Positions 1 to 8,409 of a stretch of DNA of 64,000 bases are shown piece after piece; position 1 is the first letter of the stretch, and the number at the start of each line of letters is the position of its first letter. The stretch spans positions 2,604,001-2,668,000 of the forward strand of contig NZ_CP038159.1 of the NCBI RefSeq assembly GCF_004526235.1, given 5' to 3'. Under the pieces are notes generated by a model. That model did not search any database. It worked only from the letters and a program-made list of their open reading frames with translations, and was not told the DNA's origin. The stretch is from Sphingobacterium sp. CZ-2. GTDB lineage: Bacteria; Bacteroidota; Bacteroidia; Sphingobacteriales; Sphingobacteriaceae. A program made the position numbers and the translations under genes.

Positions 1-1189
1 TATCTTCGTGTACTTCTACGTTATGCACTTTATCGATGATTGCGAAAAGCTGTTTCTCACAAACCTCAGTTCCTTGAGGAACTTGTTTGCGGATGAATTC
101 TTTTCCAATGATCTTTTCGATATGACGAATTTTGCTCATTTCTTTCACATTGATCAAAGAAATAGAGATACCCGTTTTACCGGCACGAGCTGTACGGCCT
201 GAACGGTGGGTATAGTTTTCTGTTTCGTCAGGTAATGAATAGTTGATAACGTGTGTTACGTCATTTACGTCGATACCACGAGCAGCAACATCCGTAGCAA
301 TTAATAATTGCAAGTTGCGTTCGCGATAGCGTTTCATTACTTTATCGCGTTGTTGTTGAGAAAGGTCACCATGTAAAGAATCGGCATTGTAGCCATCTTT
401 GATCAAAGCTTCCGCAATCTCTTGGGTTTCAATTTTAGTACGACAGAACACAATACCAAAGATCTCTGGGTAAAAATCTACGATGCGTTTGAAAGCAGCG
501 TATTTATCTTTCGCCTTGATCATGTAATAATGGTGTTCGATGTTCGTATTACCGGTGTTCTTTGTACCTACAGTTAACTCAAAAGGGTTAGTCATGTAGT
601 TTTGGGCAATACGACGTACTTCTTTAGGCATGGTTGCTGAAAACAACCACGTTTTTTTGTCGTCAGGAGTTTCGGAAAGGATATTGTTGATGTCCTCTTG
701 GAAACCCATGTTCAACATTTCATCAGCTTCATCTAATACGACATAACGTACGTTAGAGAAGTCGATGGCATTACGGCCGATGATATCAAGCATACGACCT
801 GGGGTAGCAACAACGATTTGAACACCGCGACGGATCTGTCTCAATTGATCGCTGATGTTTGCACCACCATATACGGCAACCACGTGCACATTGTCTAAAT
901 GTTTGGCAAATTTTTCTAGGTCTCTTGCAATTTGCAAACACAGCTCGCGCGTTGGACAAAGTACCAATGCTTGTGGTTGTTTCGATGAAAAGTCTAGTTG
1001 TTCTAAAAGAGGAAGACCAAATGCCGCAGTCTTCCCTGTACCTGTTTGGGCTAATCCGACAAAATCGTCGTTACCAGTCAGTAATACAGGAATGGCTTTT
1101 TCCTGGATGGGAGAAGGTTTTTCGAAACCTAACTCAGTGATGGCAGAAACAATCTCATGACGGATTCCCAGTTCTAAAAATGGGTTCAT
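1..1189 (-). CDS. DEAD-box ATP-dependent RNA helicase (3' part beyond window)
   Basis: The reverse strand encodes 396 codons from an ATG at 1189 and runs off the left edge without a stop. The N-terminus (MNPFLELGI) is followed by a Q motif region (PSPIQEKAIP), motif I AQTGTGKT, motif Ia PTRELCLQ, motif II DEAD (VLDEADEML), motif III SAT, motif V TDVAARGID and motif VI HRSGRTAR. These cover both RecA-like domains of a DEAD-box RNA helicase of the DeaD/CsdA type, which unwinds RNA duplexes in ribosome assembly or mRNA turnover. The C-terminal RNA-binding extension that would separate DeaD from RhlE is outside the window, so no symbol is given. The 5' leader carries a short palindrome (TAGGCA-N4-TGCCTA, 1206-1221), compatible with a regulated leader. 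Confidence 0.95.
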   Translation of the reverse strand, partial: MNPFLELGIRHEIVSAITELGFEKPSPIQEKAIPVLLTGNDDFVGLAQTGTGKTAAFGLPLLEQLDFSSKQPQALVLCPTRELCLQIARDLEKFAKHLDNVHVVAVYGGANISDQLRQIRRGVQIVVATPGRMLDIIGRNAIDFSNVRYVVLDEADEMLNMGFQEDINNILSETPDDKKTWLFSATMPKEVRRIAQNYMTNPFELTVGTKNTGNTNIEHHYYMIKAKDKYAAFKRIVDFYPEIFGIVFCRTKIETQEIAEALIKDGYNADSLHGDLSQQQRDKVMKRYRERNLQLLIATDVAARGIDVNDVTHVINYSLPDETENYTHRSGRTARAGKTGISISLINVKEMSKIRHIEKIIGKEFIRKQVPQGTEVCEKQLFAIIDKVHNVEVHED

Positions 1190-1512
1190 GAAATAAATTA
1201 TACAATAGGCACAATTGCCTAAGGCGGTGCAAAGATAAGAACAATTATTGGTTTTTCCTATTGTTCAATACTTTATGTTTATGAAGGGCTTGATAATCAA
1301 TAAATTTGTAGCTGAAAAGGAATCGGATGTAGCTGCGAAATAATAAGTAAGTGATTTTTTATTAAACCAACATAACGCTAAAAAGTATCCCTGAACAAGA
1401 AATATGATTCTGCAAAAGGGCTTTTAGTAAAAATAATCGTCCGATTTAAATCAATGATTATAAAACAATACTAAAAATAGGGTACATAAAATGATAAATT
1501 GTCAAAAAATTG

Positions 1513-1541
1513 TTGATATTTTTAATTTTTTTGTAGGTTTG
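1513..1541 (+). promoter_or_regulatory. Bacteroidota-type promoter of the permease
   Basis: A TTG (1513-1515) is followed after 18 bases by TAGGTTTG (1534-1541), which matches the Bacteroidota -33/-7 consensus TTG...TAnnTTTG. It lies 25 bases upstream of the permease start. The rest of the 377-base gap between helicase and permease is AT-rich and I see no gene in it. Confidence 0.6.
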
Positions 1542-1566
1542 AGTTAATAACTTATTAATCTAATTT

Positions 1567-3060
1567 ATGTGGTATAAAAAATCAATTGCAAAGTTAGTTT
1601 CAGAAGCGGAACAGAGCGGCGAAGGAACCTTAAAGAGGACCTTATCCAGTTCAGGACTAATTGCATTAGGGATCGGTGCTATCATTGGAGCCGGTCTTTT
1701 TTCGTTAACAGGAATTGCTGCGGCAGATCATGCCGGACCAGCAGTAATGTTATCTTTCATAGTGGCAGCGGTTGGTTGTGCATTCGCAGGTTTGTGTTAT
1801 GCTGAATTTGCATCCATGATCCCGGTAGCAGGTAGTGCCTATACCTATTCCTATGCAACAATGGGTGAATTCATGGCCTGGATCATCGGTTGGGATCTGG
1901 TGCTGGAATATGCCTTAGCAGGTGCCACCGTTGCGGTCAGTTGGTCTCAGTATTTCAATGAGCTCATGCAGATCATGGGTATCCATCTTCCTCAGCAGCT
2001 GTTGGCTGGTCCTTGGGAGGGCGGGATGATCAATCTTCCTGCGATTATTATTGTTTGTTTATTATCACTTCTGTTAATGCGGGGAACGCAGGAATCTTCT
2101 GTTGTTAACAATATCTTGGTTATTCTGAAAGTTAGTGTGGTGATCTTGTTCATCGTTTTAGGATGGCAGTTCATCAACCCTGCTAACCATACGCCATTTA
2201 TCCCGACGAACGAAGGGGAGGAGCTGGTAAAACAAGGTAAGATGGGCTGGGGAGAATTCTTCTCCAGTGGTTATTTTGGACATTACGGTATCTCCGGTAT
2301 ACTACGTGCATCAGCAGTGGTTTTCTTTGCCTTTATCGGTTTTGATGCGGTAAGTACTGCGGCTCAGGAAGCGAAGAACCCGAAGAAAGGCATGCCGATC
2401 GGTATTATTGGTTCCTTGGTGATCTGTACCATTCTTTACGTGTTGTTCTCTTATGTGATGACGGGGTTAGCGCCTTATACCGCTTTCTCTGGTGATGCGA
2501 AGCCAGTTGCCACAGCTTTTGAAAAAACCGGTTATCATTTCTTGAATACTGCGATGATTGTTACGATTATTGCTGGTTATACTTCCGTTATCCTGGTGAT
2601 GTTATTGGGTCAGAGCCGCGTGTTCTATTCCATGAGTAAGGATGGCTTGTTGCCAAAGATCTTCTCAGATCTTTCCAAACGTCAAACGCCTTGGAAAACC
2701 AATCTGATCTTCATGGTTTTTGTGAGTATTTTCGCAGGATTTGTTCCGGTATCTGATTTGGGACATATGGTAAGTATCGGTACTTTATTTGCCTTTACGT
2801 TGGTATGTATAGGTGTTTTAGTATTACGCAAGACCAATCCGAATATCGAAAGACCTTTCAAAACGCCATTGGTTCCATTGGTTCCAATTTTAGGAATTTT
2901 GGTGTGTATCGCGATGATGGCATCCCTTCCGTTGGTGAGCTGGGAGCGTTTAGGAATTTGGATGGCTATTGGTGTAGCAATCTATTTCTTGTACGGTTAT
3001 AGACACAGTAAACTACGTATGGAGCGGGAGGCTCAAGGGAAGATAGGTTCTCAAGAGTAA
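1567..3060 (+). CDS. APC-family cationic amino-acid permease
   Basis: This 497-residue polytopic membrane protein has a hydrophilic N-terminus (about 30 residues) and then twelve or more hydrophobic segments. The first contains the APC signature GIGAIIGAGLFSLTG (about residues 36-50), the unwound TM1 that binds the substrate amino group. GFDAVSTAAQEAKNPKKGMPIGI (in the middle of the protein, quoted in part) matches the conserved loop after TM6 of the cationic amino acid transporter subfamily. It probably imports amino acids through the inner membrane by proton symport or exchange; the substrate cannot be read from the sequence. It is a single-gene unit with its own promoter and a hairpin terminator directly downstream. 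Confidence 0.9.
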   Translation: MWYKKSIAKLVSEAEQSGEGTLKRTLSSSGLIALGIGAIIGAGLFSLTGIAAADHAGPAVMLSFIVAAVGCAFAGLCYAEFASMIPVAGSAYTYSYATMGEFMAWIIGWDLVLEYALAGATVAVSWSQYFNELMQIMGIHLPQQLLAGPWEGGMINLPAIIIVCLLSLLLMRGTQESSVVNNILVILKVSVVILFIVLGWQFINPANHTPFIPTNEGEELVKQGKMGWGEFFSSGYFGHYGISGILRASAVVFFAFIGFDAVSTAAQEAKNPKKGMPIGIIGSLVICTILYVLFSYVMTGLAPYTAFSGDAKPVATAFEKTGYHFLNTAMIVTIIAGYTSVILVMLLGQSRVFYSMSKDGLLPKIFSDLSKRQTPWKTNLIFMVFVSIFAGFVPVSDLGHMVSIGTLFAFTLVCIGVLVLRKTNPNIERPFKTPLVPLVPILGILVCIAMMASLPLVSWERLGIWMAIGVAIYFLYGYRHSKLRMEREAQGKIGSQE

Positions 3061-3088
3061 ATATTACAAGATTAAAGATAATTTAAAC

Positions 3089-3119
3089 AGCAGTAGCCAT
3101 TAGGTTGCTGCTTTTTTTT
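3089..3119 (+). terminator. Rho-independent terminator of the permease
   Basis: AGCAGTAGCC pairs with GGTTGCTGCT (two G-U pairs) around a 4-5-base loop and is followed by a run of eight T. It starts 29 bases after the permease stop. Confidence 0.75.
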
Positions 3120-3139
3120 AAAAAATTAAGTTTTGATAT

Positions 3140-3158
3140 GTTATAATGTTGTTATAAC
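3140..3158. promoter_or_regulatory. Palindromic operator in front of mazE
   Basis: GTTATAA-TGTTG-TTATAAC is a perfect 7-bp inverted repeat ending 9 bases before the mazE start. AbrB-fold antitoxins usually repress their own promoter from such palindromes, so this is the likely autoregulatory site. The role is inferred from position; the palindrome itself is seen directly. Confidence 0.55.
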
Positions 3159-3167
3159 TTTATTGGT

Positions 3168-3416
3168 ATGAAAACTAAAATTAGAAAAATCGGTAATTCT
3201 TTTGGTATAATCATAGGAAAACAAATTCTTGACCAACTCCATATTACGGATGAAGTTTCTTTATCAGTAAAAGATTCAAAAATCATTATTGAAGCTGTCA
3301 AATCAAAACCTCGTGAAAACTGGGAAGAAAAACTATTAAAAGCTAACTCTTTAAAAGATAAAGGAGATTTAGAATATTTTGATAATGATTTTGATAAAAC
3401 TGAATGGACATGGTAA
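3168..3416 (+). CDS. mazE: MazE-type antitoxin, AbrB/MazE fold
   Basis: An 82-residue protein whose first 45 residues form a swapped-hairpin AbrB/MazE DNA-binding domain: KIRKIGNSFGIIIGKQILDQL followed by an acidic/hydrophobic strand (only the first part is given here as the key motif). The C-terminal tail (ENWEEKLLKAN...DFDKTEWTW) is the expected extended toxin-binding tail. It should neutralise the downstream MazF and repress the operon through the palindrome at 3140-3158. The stop codon overlaps the toxin start, indicating translational coupling. This is the first gene of a two-gene type II toxin-antitoxin operon. Confidence 0.9.
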   Translation: MKTKIRKIGNSFGIIIGKQILDQLHITDEVSLSVKDSKIIIEAVKSKPRENWEEKLLKANSLKDKGDLEYFDNDFDKTEWTW

Positions 3417-3727
3417 AAAGATTTGAAATTTATTTTGTTGATCTTAATCCTACGATAGGAAGCGAAATAAATAAAATTAGACCTGCTGTTATAGTTTCAC
3501 CAAATGAAATGAATAATGCTTTAAACACAGTAATTATTGCACCTCTAACATCAACTTTAAAACCTTATCCTATGCGTGTCAATTGTATTGTTGATGGGAA
3601 AAAGGGTCAGATAGCATTAGACCACTTAAGGTCTATTGATAAAACAAGATTAATATCTAAAATGGGAATAATTGAATTCACTACACAAAAAGAACTTATA
3701 AGTACTTTAATAGAAATGTTTTCTTAA
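3404..3727 (+). CDS. mazF: MazF/PemK-family endoribonuclease toxin
   Basis: This 107-residue protein has the PemK/MazF beta-barrel motifs: an N-terminal strand FEIYFVDLNPTIGSEINKIRPAVIVSP, shown here by its key parts VDLNPTIGSE and RPAVIVSP, then VIIAPLTST and GQIALDHLRSIDKTRL. The conserved Arg of RPAVIVS and the Thr of PLTS are the residues used for sequence-specific mRNA cleavage in the family. Two ATGs are possible: 3404, used here, and 3410, which overlaps the mazE stop (ATGGTAA) and fits family lengths slightly better. The toxin overlaps mazE by 13 bases. It looks intact. Confidence 0.9.
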   Translation: MDMVKRFEIYFVDLNPTIGSEINKIRPAVIVSPNEMNNALNTVIIAPLTSTLKPYPMRVNCIVDGKKGQIALDHLRSIDKTRLISKMGIIEFTTQKELISTLIEMFS

Positions 3728-3898
3728 TATTAATCCCAAAAGCGATCATAAATTCCATTCATGAAAAATATTGTCTGCTTACTATTATTTTTAGATATAA
3801 ATAAGGCTAAGGATTATTTAACAAAGATTACTCAAAATTGAAAAGTATAACAGTCGTGTAGCGGACCTATCTTTATTTCAGAAAAAACATTAACATAA

Positions 3899-3931
3899 AA
3901 AAGCTGTATCCGAAAAGGGGATACAGCTTTT
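3899..3931. terminator. Strong hairpin, terminator-like
   Basis: AAAAGCTGTATCC (3899-3911) and GGATACAGCTTTT (3919-3931) form a perfect 13-bp stem with a 7-base loop, with A-rich and T-rich flanks, so it could terminate in either direction. It is 170 bases past mazF and no gene end lies right beside it. It may belong to a lost gene. Confidence 0.5.
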
Positions 3932-3962
3932 TGTCTTCATATTGCATGTACATTGTAGGCAG

Positions 3963-4012
3963 GGTGTAAGTGAGGTGTAAGTGCCTTTTAGCACTTACAT
4001 CTCACTTACACC
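3963..4012. repeat. Long-stem hairpin repeat (GTGTAAGTG family), copy 1
   Basis: Two 22-base arms (3963-3984 and 3991-4012), each made of two GGTGTAAGTG-like words, are complementary with one mismatch around a 6-base loop. A related but more degenerate copy lies at 42065-42146. Both copies are intergenic, next to decayed or acquired genes. The 632-base gap 3728-4359 otherwise holds only the hairpin at 3899 and the fabF remnant at 4067. Confidence 0.7.
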
Positions 4013-4066
4013 TCGAACCAAATTTGTACTAATTATTGTAATCAATAAAAAGATATTGCACTAAAC

Positions 4067-4144
4067 CTACTCCTCACACTTTTTGAAAATTGTTGTTGCA
4101 ATATGACCTCCAAAACCAAATGTATTACTCATTGCATGGTTAAC
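4067..4144 (-). pseudogene. fabF: C-terminal remnant of 3-oxoacyl-ACP synthase II
   Basis: The reverse strand reads VNHAMSNTFGFGGHIATTIF and then KKCEE before a stop at 4067. AMSNTFGFGGHN is the conserved C-terminal active-site loop of FabF-type ketosynthases, with the catalytic histidine in GGH. Upstream the frame soon meets a stop, so only about 26 codons of a roughly 415-codon gene remain. It is a decayed fragment, probably of a fabF duplicate or of a neighbour lost in a rearrangement. It was found by reading the gap and is too short to be an expressed gene. Confidence 0.7.
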
Positions 4145-4359
4145 TTGTCTTTGCTTTCATTTCGCTATTATCCCCCTGTAGTGTGGAGGTAGCACGAGTA
4201 TTTAAATAATGGAAACGGTGGTGAAATTTATTCCTCGCAAGCCATATTTTATAGTAGGCAAATTTTTGTATACTTTTTTTTATTGAATGGATATTTTTTA
4301 ACAAATGGTAAGTGGTGCTATTTATAATATTTTCAATTTTGAATCAAATCATTTAAGCT

Positions 4360-5385
4360 ATGAGTTCAAAAAAAGTATTATTAACAGGGATTAGTGGTTT
4401 TCTAGGGTCCCATACAGCTATACAGCTATTGGAAAAAGGTTATGAAGTAAGAGGAACATTGAGAAATCTTGAACGCGCACCTGCTATAAAGGAAGTCATT
4501 GCAAGACACACGAATAAGATTGGAAATCTAACAATTGTGAAAGCAGACTTAAGAAATGGAAAGATATGGAATGATTTGATGGAAGGTATAGATTTTGTTC
4601 AACATATCGCATCTCCATTCCCAAGGGAATTACCTAAGCATGAAGATGACTTGATCATTCCTGCTAAAGAAGGAGTAATGCATATATTAGAGGCAGCAAT
4701 AAAAAATAAAGTTAAACGGGTCGTATTAACATCTTCTTGTGCAGCAGTCGTATACGGTAAAACGAATGAACAACTTAAGCATCCTATGGACGAGTCTATT
4801 TGGACTGATATCAACAATAATAAAGATAACGCACCATATTTTAAAAGTAAAACCATTGCAGAAAGAACAGCTTGGCAATTTATGGAAGAAAATCCTTCTG
4901 AATTAGAATTTGTTTCTGTTTTACCGGGAGCAATACTTGGACCAGTTTTGGAGGAAGATTTCGGAACTTCGGCAAATATTGTGATCAAATTAATGGAAGG
5001 AAAAATGCCAGCAGTCCCACAGATTGGATTTGAAATAATTGATGTTCGGTCTGTTTCAGATGCGTTGATCAAAGCTATGGAAACTCCTCAGGCTGCGAAT
5101 AACCGATACTTAATTTCCTCTGGATTTTTAATGATGAAAGAAATCGCACAAATACTTAAAAGGGAATATCCAAATATGAAAATACCGCAGAAGGAACTAC
5201 CTAATTTTATGGTGAAAATTCTATCGAAATTTGACGCTACACTTAAACCTATTCTGATTGATTTGGGCGTAAAACGGCGAGTAACTTCTGAAAAGGCTAG
5301 GAATGAGTTAGGTTGGCAACCGATCCCTACAGAGGAAGCTGTCCTTTCTTGTGCCAAAAGTATTTTTGAACAAGGAATATTATAA
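4360..5385 (+). CDS. Extended SDR, dihydroflavonol-4-reductase-like NAD(P)-dependent reductase
   Basis: A 341-residue protein with an N-terminal Rossmann fold: the dinucleotide-binding GISGFLGSH (GxxGxxG) at about residues 10-18, VVLTSSCAAV with the catalytic Ser at about 125, and a YxxxK equivalent at PYFKSKTIAE (Tyr/Lys about 160-165). The Arg in RGTLRN after the second strand suggests preference for NADP(H). This architecture belongs to the DFR/anthocyanidin-reductase-like extended SDRs, which reduce aldehydes or ketones. The substrate is unknown. A Crp/Fnr-type regulator gene starts 2 bases downstream, so the two form one operon. Confidence 0.85.
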   Translation: MSSKKVLLTGISGFLGSHTAIQLLEKGYEVRGTLRNLERAPAIKEVIARHTNKIGNLTIVKADLRNGKIWNDLMEGIDFVQHIASPFPRELPKHEDDLIIPAKEGVMHILEAAIKNKVKRVVLTSSCAAVVYGKTNEQLKHPMDESIWTDINNNKDNAPYFKSKTIAERTAWQFMEENPSELEFVSVLPGAILGPVLEEDFGTSANIVIKLMEGKMPAVPQIGFEIIDVRSVSDALIKAMETPQAANNRYLISSGFLMMKEIAQILKREYPNMKIPQKELPNFMVKILSKFDATLKPILIDLGVKRRVTSEKARNELGWQPIPTEEAVLSCAKSIFEQGIL

Positions 5386-5387
5386 TT

Positions 5388-5957
5388 ATGGAAAAACTAC
5401 TTTCTTCACTATCGTTTGGTGGAATCTTATCCGAAATGGATATTCAACTTTTTGCATCCTGTTTTAAGGAGAAAATCATGAAAACGGGTGATTTTTTTCT
5501 GGAATATAATGACATTGCTAGAGAGATTGCATTTTTGGAAAAAGGTATCCTTAGAATGTATTCTCCAAGCATTGATGGTTCCGAAATTACAAAATATTTT
5601 ATACGTGAGGGCCAATTTACAGTAGATCTTGAGAGCTATTATGCGGTAAAAGCCTCAACAGAATCCATCCAGGCGGTAACTAATACGGTGATTTTTACTA
5701 TTGGTAAATCTGAAATTGAAAAATTAAGTAAAGAAATCCCTAACCTATATATTTATATAAAGACCATTACGGAAATGAGTCTACTAAATAAAATAAAAGA
5801 TAATGATTTTTTGCATTTTGGTGATGCAAAGACTAAGTATCGTGAATTTTTAAGACGTTATCCTGACCTGGCATTGCAGGTCCCGCAACAATATGTTGCA
5901 TCTTACTTGAAAATTACATCCCAATCATTAAGTCGGATACGTCGAGAGATCAAATAA
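5388..5957 (+). CDS. Crp/Fnr-family transcriptional regulator
   Basis: A 189-residue protein with a cyclic-nucleotide-binding-like beta-roll (about residues 20-115) and a short C-terminal segment ending in QVPQQYVASYLKITSQSLSR, where QYVASYLKITSQSLSRIRRE is a helix-turn-helix recognition region. This is the usual Bacteroidota Crp/Fnr-like type that often sits beside the enzyme it controls. I see no FNR-type cysteine cluster. It directly follows the reductase (2-base gap) and probably regulates it. The pair ends at a strong bidirectional terminator at 6051. Confidence 0.85.
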   Translation: MEKLLSSLSFGGILSEMDIQLFASCFKEKIMKTGDFFLEYNDIAREIAFLEKGILRMYSPSIDGSEITKYFIREGQFTVDLESYYAVKASTESIQAVTNTVIFTIGKSEIEKLSKEIPNLYIYIKTITEMSLLNKIKDNDFLHFGDAKTKYREFLRRYPDLALQVPQQYVASYLKITSQSLSRIRREIK

Positions 5958-6050
5958 TAAAATCATTTGATGAAAAACTCCTCATAAAATTAATTAAGGA
6001 ACAAATAGTTAGAGGTAAACATACCTGGCGAAGGAGAAGTCAAAAAGCAA

Positions 6051-6080
6051 GAGGCCGTATCAAACATTTGATACGGCCTC
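6051..6080. terminator. Bidirectional terminator between regulator and OmpA gene
   Basis: GAGGCCGTATCAA and TTGATACGGCCTC form a perfect 13-bp stem with a 4-base loop. It lies between convergent genes, so it can serve both the Crp-type gene and the OmpA-family gene. Confidence 0.8.
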
Positions 6081-6106
6081 TTCCAAATTTATTTTAATAG
6101 TATCTA

Positions 6107-7435
6107 CTAGTATAAAGTAAATTCTACACGTCTGTTTTGTTGACGACCTTCTGCAGTTGCATTGGTAGCGATAGGTTGGTTAGGACCGTAACCTGTAGCT
6201 TCGATGCGGGAAGCGTTAGCACCTTTAGATACTAAATACGCTTTTACTGATTCAGCACGCTCTTTAGACAAACGTAAGTTTGTTTGCATAGAACCTGTGT
6301 TGTCTGTGTGACCAGCAAGTTTCAAGCTGAAGTTTTTCTCGATCAATAAAGCAGCAACTCTGTTCAATGATGCGTAAGAAGTAGGACGGATAGTCGCTTT
6401 ACCTAAATCGAATTCTAGGTTTTTGATCGCCTCATCTACTACTTTTTTATCTTCTTCCGTAACAACGATTTTCTCTACTACTTTAGTTTCGTTTTTCATT
6501 TCTGGAAGTGGACATCCTGAACCATCTACTTTAGTTCCAGCAGGTGTGTTCGGACATTTGTCGAATTTATTCGCAACACCATCACCATCATCATCTTTCA
6601 AATCGTTATTGATCGTAGAGATTTCAGATTTCAATTGTTCGTTAGCAGCCATCAATGCATCACGTTCTGCTTTCAATTCGTCATAGTTAGCTTTGATTGT
6701 CGCTACTGGGTTGCTGTTTCCTAAGTAAGGTTTGCTACCATCACCCAAAGCGATCTCTAAACCTGCGTGAGCATAAGAGAATAGGTCGTTTTTGTATTGA
6801 CCACCCGCTTTACCATCGAAATCCTGGTTAGCCCAGTTCAATTGGTATCCTAAATCGATGTTGATTCCTTTAGCTACTGCGAATTTGAAACCAGCATCAA
6901 CTGGTACGTATAGTTTAGTTTGAGATTCTGCAGTTGCAGCAGTTCCATCAGCTGTTGTTGTAGTTGTTTCGAAGTTCATCGCACCTAAACCAACTGCCAT
7001 ATAAGGCTTGATGATGCTGTTGAAGAATCTCCAGTTTGTGTTCGCTGCAGTGAATTCACCAGATAGCGCAACAGACCAAGGAAGTTTAGTTTCAAATTCA
7101 GAAACCATCGTACCTGTTGCATTTTCATTTACACCAGCTACTTTACCACCTAGGTATTGTGCTTTCAATCCGAAAGAAGGAGAGATTTGTTTTTTGATGT
7201 ATGCGCTGTATCCAACATTGTGCTTCAACTTATCGAAACCATCTCTGTTGAATCCGAAGATGTTAGATTGGTTCAACACACCAGCATTGATTCCGATAGA
7301 CCAGGTTCTGTATTCTGTTGAAGGACCTAAGATCGTCGTTCCATCTACTGTAGTGGTGTTTTGAGCGAATGCTGTAGTTGCAAGTAGACCTGCTACTGCA
7401 AGCATGCTAGCTTTTTTAAAGTAAAGTGTTTTCAT
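6107..7435 (-). CDS. OmpA-family outer-membrane protein
   Basis: A 442-residue protein with a signal peptide (MKTLYFKKASMLAVAGLLATTAFAQ), of which the cleavage site after AFA is clear. Residues about 30-230 form an outer-membrane beta-barrel. A short coiled coil (AERDALMAANEQLKSEI) and a thrombospondin type 3 calcium-binding repeat (DDDGDGVANKFDKCPNTPAG) follow. The C-terminal OmpA domain (about 330-442) has the peptidoglycan-binding LAGHTDNTGSMQTNLRLSKERA and NRRVEF motifs. It anchors the outer membrane to the wall and is probably abundant. It is a single-gene unit between two hairpins. Confidence 0.92.
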   Translation of the reverse strand: MKTLYFKKASMLAVAGLLATTAFAQNTTTVDGTTILGPSTEYRTWSIGINAGVLNQSNIFGFNRDGFDKLKHNVGYSAYIKKQISPSFGLKAQYLGGKVAGVNENATGTMVSEFETKLPWSVALSGEFTAANTNWRFFNSIIKPYMAVGLGAMNFETTTTTADGTAATAESQTKLYVPVDAGFKFAVAKGINIDLGYQLNWANQDFDGKAGGQYKNDLFSYAHAGLEIALGDGSKPYLGNSNPVATIKANYDELKAERDALMAANEQLKSEISTINNDLKDDDGDGVANKFDKCPNTPAGTKVDGSGCPLPEMKNETKVVEKIVVTEEDKKVVDEAIKNLEFDLGKATIRPTSYASLNRVAALLIEKNFSLKLAGHTDNTGSMQTNLRLSKERAESVKAYLVSKGANASRIEATGYGPNQPIATNATAEGRQQNRRVEFTLY

Positions 7436-7468
7436 ATATGTTTTATGCTATTTTGCCATACATGACAA

Positions 7469-7504
7469 AATTGTTGCCAAAATGTTTGTATCCTGGCAAC
7501 AATT
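7469..7504 (-). terminator. Terminator of the universal stress operon
   Basis: On the reverse strand AATTGTTGCCA and TGGCAACAATT form a perfect 11-bp stem with a 14-base loop, followed by a T-rich stretch. It lies 25 bases after the stop of the second usp gene and upstream of the OmpA-family gene. Confidence 0.6.
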
Positions 7505-7528
7505 ATTTACTCGAGAAAATTTTTGTAG

Positions 7529-8389
7529 TTATTTTGCTATAAGAACTCTAGCGAAGAAAGTAGGGATTTGGATGTTAAATGCCAGTTTCTTAATGACATT
7601 ACCCTCCGTCCACTGGCGGAAAACACTCTTTTTACTTTTTGTAAGCAATAAAATATCCACTTGCTCATCAATTAGGACGGATGTGATGCCCTGTGCAACA
7701 CTTTCTTTCTTGCCCATGAACAAGGTCTGTGGTTTGATGATGTAGGAAATATCATGGATTTGCAGTTCCGATTCGATACGGTTGATCCAGTTTTTGAAAT
7801 CAGCATCGATATCCTTGATGGCTCTATCGGAAGCATTCACATGGATCAAGATCAATTGATAATCTACCTTGAACAAGGGAATGGCCTGCGCTAAAGCTGT
7901 TAATTCCGCCTCTTTGAAATTACAAAGCAAGGCGATCTTGTTTTTCTTATAGGTTTTTGCAGAATCAGGAATGGCCAAAACTGGTGTTGTGGTATTCATG
8001 ATCGTATCGTAGGTATTACTGCCGATAAAAACAGCTTCTAATCCAGAAGAACCTTGTGTGCCCATAACCACTGCATCATAAGCCGTTGCATTGGTTACCG
8101 CTTTGATCTCATCATAAAGATTCCCTTCTTTAAACAATCCTTCGATGCTAAGCCCAGGGAATTTAGTCCGGTATTCGTTCAACAGGTCTTCCATGTTTTG
8201 TTTGGCCTCTGGAACACGAGGGTCAATTAGAGGAGACTCTCCGGTCACATTGGCGTAGCTGTTGGAATGCTGCGAGAAAACGTGAATAAGGTCGATGCTA
8301 TGTCCAGCATCCTTGGCCAATTCGCAAGCGTAGTTCAACGCTGTATTGGAATATTCAGAGAAATCAATAGGTATTAGTAATTTGCCCAT
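7529..8389 (-). CDS. Universal stress protein with two UspA domains
   Basis: A 286-residue cytoplasmic protein with an N-terminal UspA domain beginning KLLIPIDFSEYSNTALNYAC and carrying VVMGTQGSSGLEAVFIGSNT, the G-2x-G-9x-G(S/T) nucleotide-binding signature (partial quotation of the key residues). The second half (about 150-286) repeats the fold but is degenerate in the nucleotide site. UspA proteins are induced by starvation or stress. It is the second gene of a two-gene operon, 20 bases after its paralogue. Confidence 0.88.
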   Translation of the reverse strand: MGKLLIPIDFSEYSNTALNYACELAKDAGHSIDLIHVFSQHSNSYANVTGESPLIDPRVPEAKQNMEDLLNEYRTKFPGLSIEGLFKEGNLYDEIKAVTNATAYDAVVMGTQGSSGLEAVFIGSNTYDTIMNTTTPVLAIPDSAKTYKKNKIALLCNFKEAELTALAQAIPLFKVDYQLILIHVNASDRAIKDIDADFKNWINRIESELQIHDISYIIKPQTLFMGKKESVAQGITSVLIDEQVDILLLTKSKKSVFRQWTEGNVIKKLAFNIQIPTFFARVLIAK

Positions 8390-8409
8390 GAGCTATTGTT
8401 TATAATGTT

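Noticed and set aside
3963..4012. CRISPR or tandem repeat array from the GTGTAAGTG words
   Set aside because: The words form one hairpin rather than evenly spaced repeats with unique spacers.
4599..5357. Reverse-strand frames of 157 and 89 codons inside the SDR gene
   Set aside because: The plus-strand reductase has clear catalytic motifs; the reverse frames have none.
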